Assembly (NCBI GenBank): GCA_020054175.1
Contig: JAGVLR010000244.1
Coordinates: 1 to 28,349, forward strand
Source: Candidatus Dadabacteria bacterium
GTDB taxonomy: Bacteria > Desulfobacterota_D > UBA1144 > Nemesobacterales > UBA2774
Reading direction: 5' to 3'
DNA: 28,349 nucleotides
Position numbers and translations under genes: made by a program. The notes under the pieces were generated by a model. It saw only the letters and a program-made list of their open reading frames with translations. It searched no databases and had not been told where the DNA came from. Every line of letters starts with the position of its first letter. The first letter of the stretch is position 1. This document shows, piece by piece, positions 6,986-15,065 of the stretch.

Positions 6986-8488
6986 ATGAGAGGAATATTA
7001 TCGATGCTTAAAATAAAGAGTGTTTCCATTTTATGGGCGGCGTCTCTCGCCGTGATATTTTTACAGCTCCACGGAGCGCCTGCCGGTGCTGCTGATAATT
7101 ACAGCGCAGCGGAAAAGATATATCTGAAAACGGTGACGCCGATACTTTTCGAGTATTCGCAGGTGGCGTCGCAGGTGAGCGCGAACGTCCTACCGCTTCA
7201 GTCGGCTCCTGCCGAGAAATGCTCAAGCGATTTTGCACATTACTACGGCATTATGAGCTCTCTCGGAAAGCACCTGGGGACGATTACGCCGCCTGCCAGG
7301 TTCGAGACTGTGCAGGCTAATTCGGCCCTGGCCATATCGGAATACGAAACCTCTCTCAACCTCTACAGCGCAGCCTGCAACCAGGAAGACTTCGGGACGA
7401 AGGAAGAGCTTGTTAGAAGGGCCGGAGCGGGCGTGAACAGGTCCGTCGCCACCATAGGCACGGTTTACAGGGAGATCGAGGACCTCGGCGCGGTTGCGGC
7501 CGCTCCTCCCGCTGCGAGCGGCGCGGCCTCCGAAAATCTCTCAGAGTCGACGATAGAAACCGCGCCTTCGGGAGAGGCTGTAGAGGATGTATACGTCGAG
7601 GAGCAGGAGGTCGAAGCGGTAACACCTGCCGCTCCCACCACTCAGCCCCCCGCGCCGAAGACGAGGGAAGAGGTAATAGAGAATCTTGCCGAAGAGGTCG
7701 ATACGGGCAGCGCGCCGGAAGCAGCGGAGGTGCAGAAGACCGCACCGGCTGCCCAGGCCCCTAAGCCTGCGGCGCCGCCCGCTGTAGAAGCGCCCGAGCC
7801 TGTTAAACCGGCCCCCCCTGCGCCGGTTGAAGCCCCGGCGGAGACAGCCGAAATAGAAACACCCGAAGCGGTCGCACCGGCTCCTCCGCCTGCACCGGAC
7901 AAGCCTGCTCCCGCCCCAGTGAAGGCCCCGCCTGTAGAGGAACCTGCCGCTCCTCAGGTCGAGCAGGCTCCTGTGAAAGAGACGGCAAGCGTTCCGGCAC
8001 CGGCAGCCGAAACAGCCGCAGTCCCGGCTCCGGCCGCGCCTGAAAAACCGGCCTCCGCAGACGAAGTGGCGCTTACCCCTGTGCCGGATGGAGGCGCTCA
8101 ATCGGCCGAAGCCGGCCCGCAGCCGCTTCAGTCCGGGGGCGAAACAGTAACCGAGAAATCTATGGACACCGCCGCTCTCGCGCCCGGAATGGCGGAGGAA
8201 GAGCTTCAGGAGGAGGCCCTGCCGGAGGACGAAATAAGCTCGTGGTGCAGCAAGTACCAGACGGATTTCGAGCGCGCGGCCTGCGTGAAAAAACGTACCG
8301 AGGCGCGGGACAAGTCCGAGGTGCTTACCACATCCTTCGAAGAAGGCACTCCCGAGAAAGAGATTGTGGAAAAGTGCAGGGCGGACTGGAAAGAGGGAAT
8401 CACGTATAACTACGAAATGGTCGTATCCTGCACGCAGTTCTTCTGCACGCAGAAGGGCCTCGAAGCGTGCAAGGAGCTTTCGAAGTAG
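6986..8488 (+). CDS. Exported protein with long Pro/Ala/Glu-rich linker and four-Cys module
   Basis: The ATG at 6986 (GGAG 6 bases upstream) gives 500 residues. An internal ATG at 7004 with AGAGGA upstream is a close alternative. A signal peptide covers about 1-36, ending AGA-A. Residues 40-170 match the N-terminal domain of the 188-973 protein (KIYLK..TPIL, Cys79, Cys131, TPP motif). About 235 residues rich in Pro, Ala, Glu and Val follow, low in complexity and probably extended. The C-terminal module (about 420-490) has cysteines spaced x11, x30, x17 as in the paralogue, plus two extra cysteines near the end. The linker resembles cell-envelope spacers. Function is unknown; an envelope location is inferred. 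Confidence 0.8.
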   Translation: MRGILSMLKIKSVSILWAASLAVIFLQLHGAPAGAADNYSAAEKIYLKTVTPILFEYSQVASQVSANVLPLQSAPAEKCSSDFAHYYGIMSSLGKHLGTITPPARFETVQANSALAISEYETSLNLYSAACNQEDFGTKEELVRRAGAGVNRSVATIGTVYREIEDLGAVAAAPPAASGAASENLSESTIETAPSGEAVEDVYVEEQEVEAVTPAAPTTQPPAPKTREEVIENLAEEVDTGSAPEAAEVQKTAPAAQAPKPAAPPAVEAPEPVKPAPPAPVEAPAETAEIETPEAVAPAPPPAPDKPAPAPVKAPPVEEPAAPQVEQAPVKETASVPAPAAETAAVPAPAAPEKPASADEVALTPVPDGGAQSAEAGPQPLQSGGETVTEKSMDTAALAPGMAEEELQEEALPEDEISSWCSKYQTDFERAACVKKRTEARDKSEVLTTSFEEGTPEKEIVEKCRADWKEGITYNYEMVVSCTQFFCTQKGLEACKELSK

Positions 8489-8548
8489 AATCGCCCGCGC
8501 GCCGGCCGCCGATGTCCGGACGACTGAGGGAGCCCGGTCTGTGCCCGG

Positions 8549-9904
8549 TCAATTGAAAATCAGCATGGCGATAAAGAGATAGAACACCGAGCCGAAGATG
8601 TCGTTGAACATGGTTAAAAAAGGCCCCGACGCCGCCGCCGGGTCGAAATCGAGCCTGTGAAGAATCAACGGCGCCGCTACCCCGATGAATGACGTCGCCA
8701 TCGTAGCCGACACCATGGCTATGAATACGGCGAGCACTATTTTAAAGACCTCGGGCTCGTTGTAGCTGATGAGCGCTCCTATCACCGCCGCCAGCACCCC
8801 GCATATCACGCCCAGCGTGACCCCGACCCTAACTTCGAGAAAAATAATCCTTAGTATCTGTTTTATATTGATGGTTCCCATGCCGATGCTTCTGATCACG
8901 ATGGTCGTCGTCTGAAGCCCTACGTTCCCCCCGGTGGCCATTATCGCCGGCATGAACGCCGCCAGCACTGCTACCTTCTTCAGCGTTGGCTCGAATGCGT
9001 AGACGATTATGAACGCTATGAAAAGCTCGCCCACGAGTGTCAGAAGGAGCCATGGGGTTCTCAGCCTGATACGGGTCTGCGTGGGGGTGAATATGGGATG
9101 GAGCGTATCGCCGAGACCGGCCATCTGCATGATGTCTTCCGACGCCTCTTCGGTTATAACGTCGAGGATGTCGTCGGCCGTGATCCTGCCCAGAAGGACG
9201 CCCTCTTCGTCGACTACTGGGGCTGACAGCACGTCGAACTTCTGGAATATTTTCGCGACTTCTTCCTGGTCCATGTAGGGGGTGACCGTAACTTCGAGCG
9301 GCTCCATGACGTCTATGACCTTCGAACCCGGTGTGGCCAGTATCAGCTTCTGGAGGGATATGTCTCCGAGGAGCCTGTCGCCGTCGTCCGTGACGAAGAT
9401 CTGGTGAAAGTCCGGTATCTCGTCGGCTATCAGCCTTATCCAGTTTATCGCGTCCCTGATTGTGAAATTGTCGCTGACCTTGACGAGCTCGGTCTGCATG
9501 ATGCCGCCGGCGGAGTCGTCGGGGTACTTGAGAAGAGGCGCGACGTCACGGAGCCCCTCCGGGTCCATCTTCGAGAGAACCGTGGTCGCCGTCTGCTCAG
9601 GCAGCTCGCCTAAGAGGTCCGCAGCGTCGTCGGACTCCATCTCCTCGACTATCTCGGCGATCTTCTCGGCGTCGAGCTCACCGAGTATCTCTTCCCTGTG
9701 TTCGGGGTCGAGCTCTAATATGACTTCCGAAGCCGTTTCCGCGTCCAGCGCTTCCAGAATCCGCTGGTAGTCTTCGGGCGGAAATGTCGCCAGAATTCCC
9801 GCAATCTCGGACGGGTGGACCTCCGCCAGCACGTCCTTAATATTCTGGATATTTCCCTCGAGGAGGTCGTTGGTTATTCTTTCGGCGAGGTTGGGATTCG
9901 GCAT
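8549..9904 (-). CDS. mgtE: Magnesium transporter MgtE
   Basis: MgtE is a magnesium-gated Mg2+ channel of the inner membrane. The 451-residue protein has the expected order: an acidic, helical MgtE_N superhelix (about 15-130, with repeated Ile-Leu-Glu-Leu-Asp-type turns), a CBS-domain pair (about 135-260), and a hydrophobic C-terminal region with about five membrane helices (about 290-451), ending in a short tail. It includes the conserved GGNVGLQ segment near the pore. The ribosome binding site before the ATG at 9904 is weak. It converges with the 6986-8488 gene, 60 bases apart, with no obvious terminator. Identification is firm. Confidence 0.95.
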   Translation of the reverse strand: MPNPNLAERITNDLLEGNIQNIKDVLAEVHPSEIAGILATFPPEDYQRILEALDAETASEVILELDPEHREEILGELDAEKIAEIVEEMESDDAADLLGELPEQTATTVLSKMDPEGLRDVAPLLKYPDDSAGGIMQTELVKVSDNFTIRDAINWIRLIADEIPDFHQIFVTDDGDRLLGDISLQKLILATPGSKVIDVMEPLEVTVTPYMDQEEVAKIFQKFDVLSAPVVDEEGVLLGRITADDILDVITEEASEDIMQMAGLGDTLHPIFTPTQTRIRLRTPWLLLTLVGELFIAFIIVYAFEPTLKKVAVLAAFMPAIMATGGNVGLQTTTIVIRSIGMGTINIKQILRIIFLEVRVGVTLGVICGVLAAVIGALISYNEPEVFKIVLAVFIAMVSATMATSFIGVAAPLILHRLDFDPAAASGPFLTMFNDIFGSVFYLFIAMLIFN

Positions 9905-10003
9905 GTTTGTTCTCTGCCAGCGGGAATACCGCCTTAGTGTATAGAAGGGACGTTAAAAGTAAAGTAGAATCTAGGCCCGAATCAAAGGGCCGGACCCCTT
10001 AAT

Positions 10004-10846
10004 ATGAGCAGCATAAAAAATTACAGCAGCTTCGTTAAATTCGAGCATACACTGTTTTCGCTTCCGATGATCCTGGCAGGCGCTTTCCTCGCGTGGTGGG
10101 GGCTTCCGGACCCGAAGCTCCTGCTCCTTATAATACTCGCGGGGACGGGTGCGCGTACCGCCGCGCTTGCCATAAACAGGATCCTCGACCGGAAAATCGA
10201 CGCCCTCAATCCGAGGACAAGGGACAGGGAGCTGCCCTCGGGGAAGCTCAGCCTGACGAAGGCTTACGCCGTCACAGCGGCTGGGCTGGTCCTTTACTTC
10301 GCCGCGGCGTATATGATATGCGACCTGGTTCTTTATCTGTCGCCGATACCGCTTGCGGTATTCATCATATATCCGCTCATGAAGCGCTTCACCTGGCTCT
10401 GCCACTTCGGCGTCGGCCTGGGGCTCGCGCTCGCGCCGCTCGGGGGATGGGTGGCTGTAACGTGTTCGCTTCACAGCATGCTTCCGGCCGTTCTGCTCGC
10501 GCTGTTTACCTTATTCTGGGTCTCCGGGTTCGACATCATATATGCTACGATGGACGAGGGCTTCGACAGGAAGAGCGGAATATATTCGATGGTGGCGCGT
10601 TTCGGAAGGGGGACGGCGCTTTATATATCTGGACTCCTCCACCAGGCCGCGTTCTTTTCGGTGGCGTTCCTGTATTTCCTCATGTTCAAGACGATATTCG
10701 CCGGGGTGATGGTCGCAGTCATCGGAATTCTCCTCTTTCTGGAGCAGAGAAAGTCCGCCAACGTCGACCTGGCGTTCTTTAAAATCAACATACTCGTGGG
10801 TTTTTCCGTTTTTCTTTTCGTCCTCGCTGGGATATACTTACCCTGA
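10004..10846 (+). CDS. ubiA: UbiA-family prenyltransferase, probable menaquinone (MqnP-type) enzyme
   Basis: This integral membrane prenyltransferase attaches a polyprenyl chain to an aromatic acid. The 280-residue protein has about eight hydrophobic segments and both Asp-rich motifs: NRILDRKID (58-66) and the second motif around Asp184 and Asp188 (YATMDEGFDR). These bind Mg2+ and the polyprenyl diphosphate. It resembles 4-hydroxybenzoate-type enzymes, but the neighbours (UbiX, UbiD and MqnE) suggest a role in the futalosine menaquinone pathway, where the UbiA homologue is called MqnP. The substrate assignment rests on context. It is 2 bases from ubiX. A GGCCC/GGGCC inverted repeat lies just upstream (9974-9991). 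Confidence 0.88.
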   Translation: MSSIKNYSSFVKFEHTLFSLPMILAGAFLAWWGLPDPKLLLLIILAGTGARTAALAINRILDRKIDALNPRTRDRELPSGKLSLTKAYAVTAAGLVLYFAAAYMICDLVLYLSPIPLAVFIIYPLMKRFTWLCHFGVGLGLALAPLGGWVAVTCSLHSMLPAVLLALFTLFWVSGFDIIYATMDEGFDRKSGIYSMVARFGRGTALYISGLLHQAAFFSVAFLYFLMFKTIFAGVMVAVIGILLFLEQRKSANVDLAFFKINILVGFSVFLFVLAGIYLP

Positions 10847-10848
10847 TT

Positions 10849-11400
10849 ATGCGAACAATCGTAGGCTTTACCGGCGCATCGGGCGTCGCATACGGGGTGG
10901 AGTTCCTGAGGAGATGCCCCGACGACAAGTTCCTCATTTCCAGCAAGTGGGGCAGGCACGTTTTAAACGAAGAGCTTGGTCTCAAGATCGAAGAGCTCCG
11001 CCCGTGGGTGAAAGACATTTACAGCGATTCGGACCTTGCGGCGCCTTTCTCTTCGGGGAGTAACCACTTCGATTCACTGGTCGTAATCCCCTGCTCCGTA
11101 TCCACGCTCGCCAAGATTGCGAACGGCATCGGCGACACCCTTATCACGCGCGTAGCGCAGGTGGCCCTCAAGGAGCGAAGAAGGCTGGTGATCGCGCTCA
11201 GGGAAACCCCGCTCAGCTCCATAGCGCTCGAGAACGCGCTCAAGCTGTCGCGCGAGGGGGCGATCATAATGCCGATAAGCCCGCCGCATTATCTCAAGGC
11301 AGAAACGGTAAGCGACCTCATAGAGGGATACGTGGACAAGGTGCTTAACGTCATAGGTGTCGAAACGGGCAACGGCTGGAAACAAGGGGAGCTCGACTAG
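10849..11400 (+). CDS. ubiX: UbiX-family flavin prenyltransferase
   Basis: UbiX makes prenylated FMN, the cofactor needed by UbiD decarboxylases. The 183-residue protein shows the N-terminal FMN-binding GFTGASGVAYG (6-16), a conserved VIPCSVSTLAKIANGIGD segment with the active-site Ser/Cys region, a RRLVIALRETPLS motif and a late MPISPPHY segment, all typical of the family. The start codon is 2 bases after ubiA stops, and the next gene but one in function, ubiD, follows after 110 bases. In the futalosine route the corresponding protein has been named MqnM. Identification is firm. Confidence 0.95.
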   Translation: MRTIVGFTGASGVAYGVEFLRRCPDDKFLISSKWGRHVLNEELGLKIEELRPWVKDIYSDSDLAAPFSSGSNHFDSLVVIPCSVSTLAKIANGIGDTLITRVAQVALKERRRLVIALRETPLSSIALENALKLSREGAIIMPISPPHYLKAETVSDLIEGYVDKVLNVIGVETGNGWKQGELD

Positions 11401-11412
11401 GGCGTCCTTTCG

Positions 11413-11427
11413 CGGGTAACTTACCCG
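11413..11427. repeat. Short inverted repeat between ubiX and ubiD
   Basis: CGGGTAA-C-TTACCCG is a perfect 7-1-7 dyad, 12 bases after ubiX stops. No T-run follows, so it is not a classical terminator. It may be an operator for a separate ubiD-mqnE unit. Confidence 0.3.
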
Positions 11428-11510
11428 AAACTTATATCTTCGATTTCTTAACCGGCTCAGTAAACTTTTAAGCGGTAAATAATCAGGCTTTAACGGATTG
11501 GTGTCTGCAA

Positions 11511-13286
11511 ATGGCTAAAAAACAGTTTCTCGACCTCCAGGAATTTATAAACTATCTCGACGCGATCGGCGACCTGAAGAGGGTGAAGGCCGAGGTCGAT
11601 TCCGACCTCGAAGCGTCGGAGATCGCCGACAGGGTGATCAAAGAAAGGGGACCGGCTCTGCTGTTCGAAAACGTAAAGGGAGCTTCGTTCCCCCTGGCGA
11701 TGAACCTCTTCGGGACCGAGGAGCGCGTCGAGCTTGCGCTCGGGAGAAAGCCGAGGGGGGTCGGCGAGGAGCTGGTCGAGCTTTTTCACAAGGTGAACCC
11801 GCCGTCCCTGAAAACGTTCTTCTCCATCCTGCCCAAGGCTTACAGTCTCCTTTCCATGAGGACGAAGGCTGTCGGCAGCGGTATCTCGCAGGAGATAGAC
11901 GAAAAGCCCGATCTCCGAAAACTACCTGTCATCAAATGCTGGCCGCTCGACGGCGGGAAGTTTATCACCCTCGGTCTCGTTCTCACGCAGGACCCGGTTT
12001 CGAATAAACGGAACCTCGGCATTTACAGGATGCAGATATACGACGAGAAGACGACGGGCATGCACTGGCACCCGCACAAGGGCGGGGCGGCCCACTACCA
12101 CGAGGCAGGCAAGCTCGGGAGAGAGCTGGAAGTAGCTGTCGTCCTCGGCGGCGATCCGAAGATGATATTCACCGCAATTGCGCCGCTGCCGGAGGGGATG
12201 GACGAGATAGCCTTCGCGAGCTACCTCAGGGGCAAGCCGATCCCGATGGTGAAAGGGAAGAGCATATCGCTGCCCGTTCCGGCGAACGCCGAATTCGTCA
12301 TAGAGGGAGTCGTGCCGCAGAACGAGCTCAGGGTAGAAGGCCCATTCGGCGACCATTTCGGCCATTATTCAATGGAGGGCGATTTCCCCGTCTTTCACCT
12401 TAACCGCATAACCCACAGGGCGAACGCTATTTATCCCGCAACGATAGTCGGCAAGCCGCCGAAGGAGGATGTTTTCCTCGGTATGGCGGCGGGGGACATG
12501 TTCTCGCCGCTTGCCCGCATCATCCATCCGGAGGTCAAGGACATGTGGGCCTATCCCGAGGCGGGGTTTCACAACCTCCTCGTCGTTTCGGTGGACGAGC
12601 GCTATCCGAAAAACGGCATCAAGGCGATGCTTTCGCTGTGGGGTACGGGGCAGCTTCTTCTGACGAAGGTTATGATTACGGTTTCGAGCGACGTTAACCC
12701 GCGCGACTGGGATGCAGTTCTCACGGAGATAGGGCTTAACTACGAGCCGGAAGAGGACGTTCTAATGATACCGTGGGCCCCGCTCGACACGCTCGACTTT
12801 ACCAGCGGAAAGCTCAACGTCGGAAGCAAAATGGGTATAAATGCCGTCAGGAAGCCCGCGTCCGGCCGGAAACCCAGGAAGCTGCCTGCAACCGTCCCCG
12901 ATCCCAGGGCGAAACACCTCGAAATCATGGACTGGAGGCTGCTGAAGGGCGGGATTTTAGCGGTAAAGCTTGACAAGAACCCCAAAGAGATGTTAAAAAA
13001 GCTGTTTGAGACGCCGGATTACGAGGATGTTCGGATAATCGCCGCTGTCAGCCCCGACATCGACGTCCACGATAACACGGAGCTAATCTGGGGTATTTTC
13101 ACCAGGTTCGACCCCTATCTCGATCTCGTGTTCGAGAGGACGGAGCTCAGGGGCCCTGCCGTGGTTTACGGCGGCCGCATGGGTATAGATGCGACTATAA
13201 AAAGCTGGTATCCTGCTGTGATAGAAATGTCCGAGGACGTTAAAGAGGCGGTTACAGAAAGATGGAAAGAATACTGGAAGATATAG
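11511..13286 (+). CDS. ubiD: UbiD-family decarboxylase, menaquinone type (MqnL)
   Basis: UbiD enzymes use prenylated FMN and a metal ion to decarboxylate aromatic acids. The 591-residue protein is longer than E. coli UbiD (about 497) and similar in size to the menaquinone-pathway subfamily. Visible features are the cofactor-binding NKRNLGIYRMQ (165-175), HWHPHKGGAAHYHEAG (185-200), and the catalytic-Glu region EFVIEG (261-266) followed by EGPFGDHFG (276-284). The last 25 bases overlap mqnE, so the two are translated together. The substrate, probably a prenylated dihydroxynaphthoate-type acid, is inferred from context. Confidence 0.93.
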   Translation: MAKKQFLDLQEFINYLDAIGDLKRVKAEVDSDLEASEIADRVIKERGPALLFENVKGASFPLAMNLFGTEERVELALGRKPRGVGEELVELFHKVNPPSLKTFFSILPKAYSLLSMRTKAVGSGISQEIDEKPDLRKLPVIKCWPLDGGKFITLGLVLTQDPVSNKRNLGIYRMQIYDEKTTGMHWHPHKGGAAHYHEAGKLGRELEVAVVLGGDPKMIFTAIAPLPEGMDEIAFASYLRGKPIPMVKGKSISLPVPANAEFVIEGVVPQNELRVEGPFGDHFGHYSMEGDFPVFHLNRITHRANAIYPATIVGKPPKEDVFLGMAAGDMFSPLARIIHPEVKDMWAYPEAGFHNLLVVSVDERYPKNGIKAMLSLWGTGQLLLTKVMITVSSDVNPRDWDAVLTEIGLNYEPEEDVLMIPWAPLDTLDFTSGKLNVGSKMGINAVRKPASGRKPRKLPATVPDPRAKHLEIMDWRLLKGGILAVKLDKNPKEMLKKLFETPDYEDVRIIAAVSPDIDVHDNTELIWGIFTRFDPYLDLVFERTELRGPAVVYGGRMGIDATIKSWYPAVIEMSEDVKEAVTERWKEYWKI

Positions 13287-14371
13287 AAAAACTCTGCTTC
13301 GACAAGAACCTGTTCCCGATAATCGAAAAGGTGGCGAACGAAGAGCGCATCAGCTTCGATGACGGTCTTACGGTCATGGACAGCCTAGACATCAATACTG
13401 TCGGCATGCTGGCTGACTATATTAAGCGGAAAAGGGCGGGGGACAAGGTCTACTTCGTCGTCAACAGGCACGTCAATCCCACGAACATCTGCGCGATTTC
13501 ATGCAAGTTCTGCGCCTTCGGCACGACGAAGAAGTCGGCAAACGCATACGAGATGTCTCACGAGCAGATTCTTTCCCTCATTAACGACGATATAAGAGAA
13601 GTGCACATTGTCGGCGGACTTCATCCCGACTGGAAATTCGACCACTACCTCGACATCATAAGACTCGTAAAAAACAATTTCCCGAAGACTCACGTTAAGG
13701 CTTTCACGGCTGTGGAGATAGACTGGTTTACCGAAATCACCGGCAAGGGGCTCGAGTATGTTCTGGAAGCCCTGAGAGAAGCGGGAGTAGACGCTCTCAC
13801 CGGCGGCGGAGCGGAGATACTCCATCCCGACGTGCGGAAGAAGATATGCGCGCCTAAGACTATAGCTACAAGGTGGGAGGAGATACACAGGCTCGCCCAT
13901 TCGATGGGAATTCCCACGAACGCGACTATCCTCTACGGGCACATTGAAGAGCCGTTCCACATCGTCGACCACCTCGACAGGCTGAGGAATATCGAAGACG
14001 ATTCCCCGGGATTCTTCGCCTTCATCCCGGTGCTCTTCCAGCCCGAAAACACGGGCCTCAAGAAGCAGGTGAAATTCTTCCCGGCCTCGTACGACCTAAA
14101 GGTTCACGCGCTGGCGAGGATCTATCTCGACAACTTCCCGCACATAAAATCCTACTGGATTACGCTCGGGGAGAAGATGGCGCAGGTCGCGCTTCATTAC
14201 GGATGCTCCGACGCGGACGGCACAATCATGAAGGAGAAGATCATCCACGATGCGGGAGCGCCTTCGGAGCTCGGCCACACGCGCGACTTCATGGTCAATA
14301 TGATCAAGAACGCGGGATTCATTCCTGTCGAGCGCGACGCCCTTTACAATGAAGTAAGGGTCTACAACTAG
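13262..14371 (+). CDS. mqnE: Aminofutalosine synthase MqnE (radical SAM)
   Basis: MqnE joins the chorismate-derived enolpyruvyl benzoate to an adenosyl radical from SAM, forming aminofutalosine, an early step of menaquinone synthesis. The 369-residue protein has the radical SAM cluster motif CxxxCxxC at Cys77, Cys81 and Cys84 within NPTNICAISCKFCAFG, followed by GGLHPDW, KAFTAVEI and the GGAEILHPDVRKKI stretch characteristic of MqnE. The CofH-like MqnC has a different motif context. It starts inside the end of ubiD with only a weak AGAAAG site, consistent with coupling. No other mqn genes (A, B, C, D) are in the window. Confidence 0.95.
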   Translation: MERILEDIEKLCFDKNLFPIIEKVANEERISFDDGLTVMDSLDINTVGMLADYIKRKRAGDKVYFVVNRHVNPTNICAISCKFCAFGTTKKSANAYEMSHEQILSLINDDIREVHIVGGLHPDWKFDHYLDIIRLVKNNFPKTHVKAFTAVEIDWFTEITGKGLEYVLEALREAGVDALTGGGAEILHPDVRKKICAPKTIATRWEEIHRLAHSMGIPTNATILYGHIEEPFHIVDHLDRLRNIEDDSPGFFAFIPVLFQPENTGLKKQVKFFPASYDLKVHALARIYLDNFPHIKSYWITLGEKMAQVALHYGCSDADGTIMKEKIIHDAGAPSELGHTRDFMVNMIKNAGFIPVERDALYNEVRVYN

Positions 14372-14680
14372 GGTACAACGCGCCTGCGGGAATTCGACAT
14401 AGCTGCTTTATTGCATTAATCAACCGATGTGTGTTTCAGATCGAATTCCCTTTGATTGCTGAAATGAAAGGACATTCGTGCCTGCCATAGTATGCTTTTC
14501 ATCCTACGCAGCGCGAGACAGGCTACAGGTGCCATTCGCACCGTTTAAGATGAAATCTCATCCGATCCTACGCCGTAAAAACACACGATGTGTGTGCAAT
14601 CAATTACCAACTCAAAATATCCCTTGAAAACGAATCCGTTTTGATTAATCCTTTTCTATTATCGCAGGGGGGGCATAATA
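14372..14680. other. 309-base structured intergenic region
   Basis: No convincing gene is seen. The stretch holds four inverted repeats: a 10-bp pair (GGGAATTCGA at 14388-14397 and TCGAATTCCC at 14441-14450), GGTGC/GCACC (14528-14542), GATGA/TCATC (14549-14562) and ACACAC/GTGTGT (14581-14595 region). A direct repeat CGATGTGTGT occurs at 14425-14434 and 14586-14595. It may hold the end of the mqnE transcript and the leader of the next gene, or a small RNA. Confidence 0.5.
14388..14450. repeat. 10-bp perfect inverted repeat pair after mqnE
   Basis: GGGAATTCGA and its exact reverse complement are separated by 43 bases, beginning 17 bases after the mqnE stop codon. As RNA the arms could pair into a long-loop stem. 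There is no U-run after it, so simple intrinsic termination is unlikely. Confidence 0.5.
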
Positions 14681-15004
14681 ATGAAACATATGAGAGCGCT
14701 TTCCTTAACGGCTTTATTCGTAATTTTAATAGCAGGCGGATTGTTTTTAACCGGCAGTGAAGAGGCGGAATCACAGCAGCCTCAGGAATTCTCTTACGCA
14801 TCGCCCGAACTCGGGCAGGACATCTACTCATTCTCCGATTTCACGGCGGGTTCTGTCATCGAAATCGCGCAGTCGAGCTGCGGGAACGACACCTGCTCCG
14901 CTGATCAGTGCTGCTGTCTCAATACAGACAGCGGCGCGCAGTGCTGCAGACCCAACACCAGCAGCAACTGCGTCGAGTCGTGTAAACGCGGAAGCCCCTG
15001 CTAA
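14681..15004 (+). CDS. Small exported Cys-rich protein
   Basis: This 107-residue protein has a clear signal peptide (MKHMR, hydrophobic 6-24) and an acidic, Gln/Ser-rich middle. The last 41 residues contain ten cysteines, including CCC and CC runs, and end in Cys. An even number of cysteines in a short exported domain suggests a disulfide-knotted fold or a metal-binding tail; sequence does not decide. A run of seven G (14667-14673) serves as the ribosome binding site 7 bases before the ATG. The gene stands alone after a structured intergenic region. I know no family for it. The signal peptide and base composition support a real gene. Confidence 0.7.
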   Translation: MKHMRALSLTALFVILIAGGLFLTGSEEAESQQPQEFSYASPELGQDIYSFSDFTAGSVIEIAQSSCGNDTCSADQCCCLNTDSGAQCCRPNTSSNCVESCKRGSPC

Positions 15005-15065
15005 CCGCTCCGCGTAACCGAAACATTGGCATAGGCAGTTTAATCGCATTACTATCGGGTGTTTT

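Noticed and set aside
7413..8101. Arg- and Gly-rich open frames on the minus strand opposite the Pro-rich linker
   Set aside because: They are by-products of the GC-rich, repetitive codons of the real plus-strand gene and show no family-like sequence.
13262..14371. MqnC or CofH instead of MqnE
   Set aside because: The HVNPTN context of the cluster motif and the AFTAVEI and GGAEILHPDVRKKI segments fit MqnE better than MqnC or CofH.
14667..14673. Run of seven G as a phase-variable switch
   Set aside because: The run lies in the ribosome binding region where it explains translation initiation, and seven bases is short for a contingency locus. Without population data, slippage is speculation.
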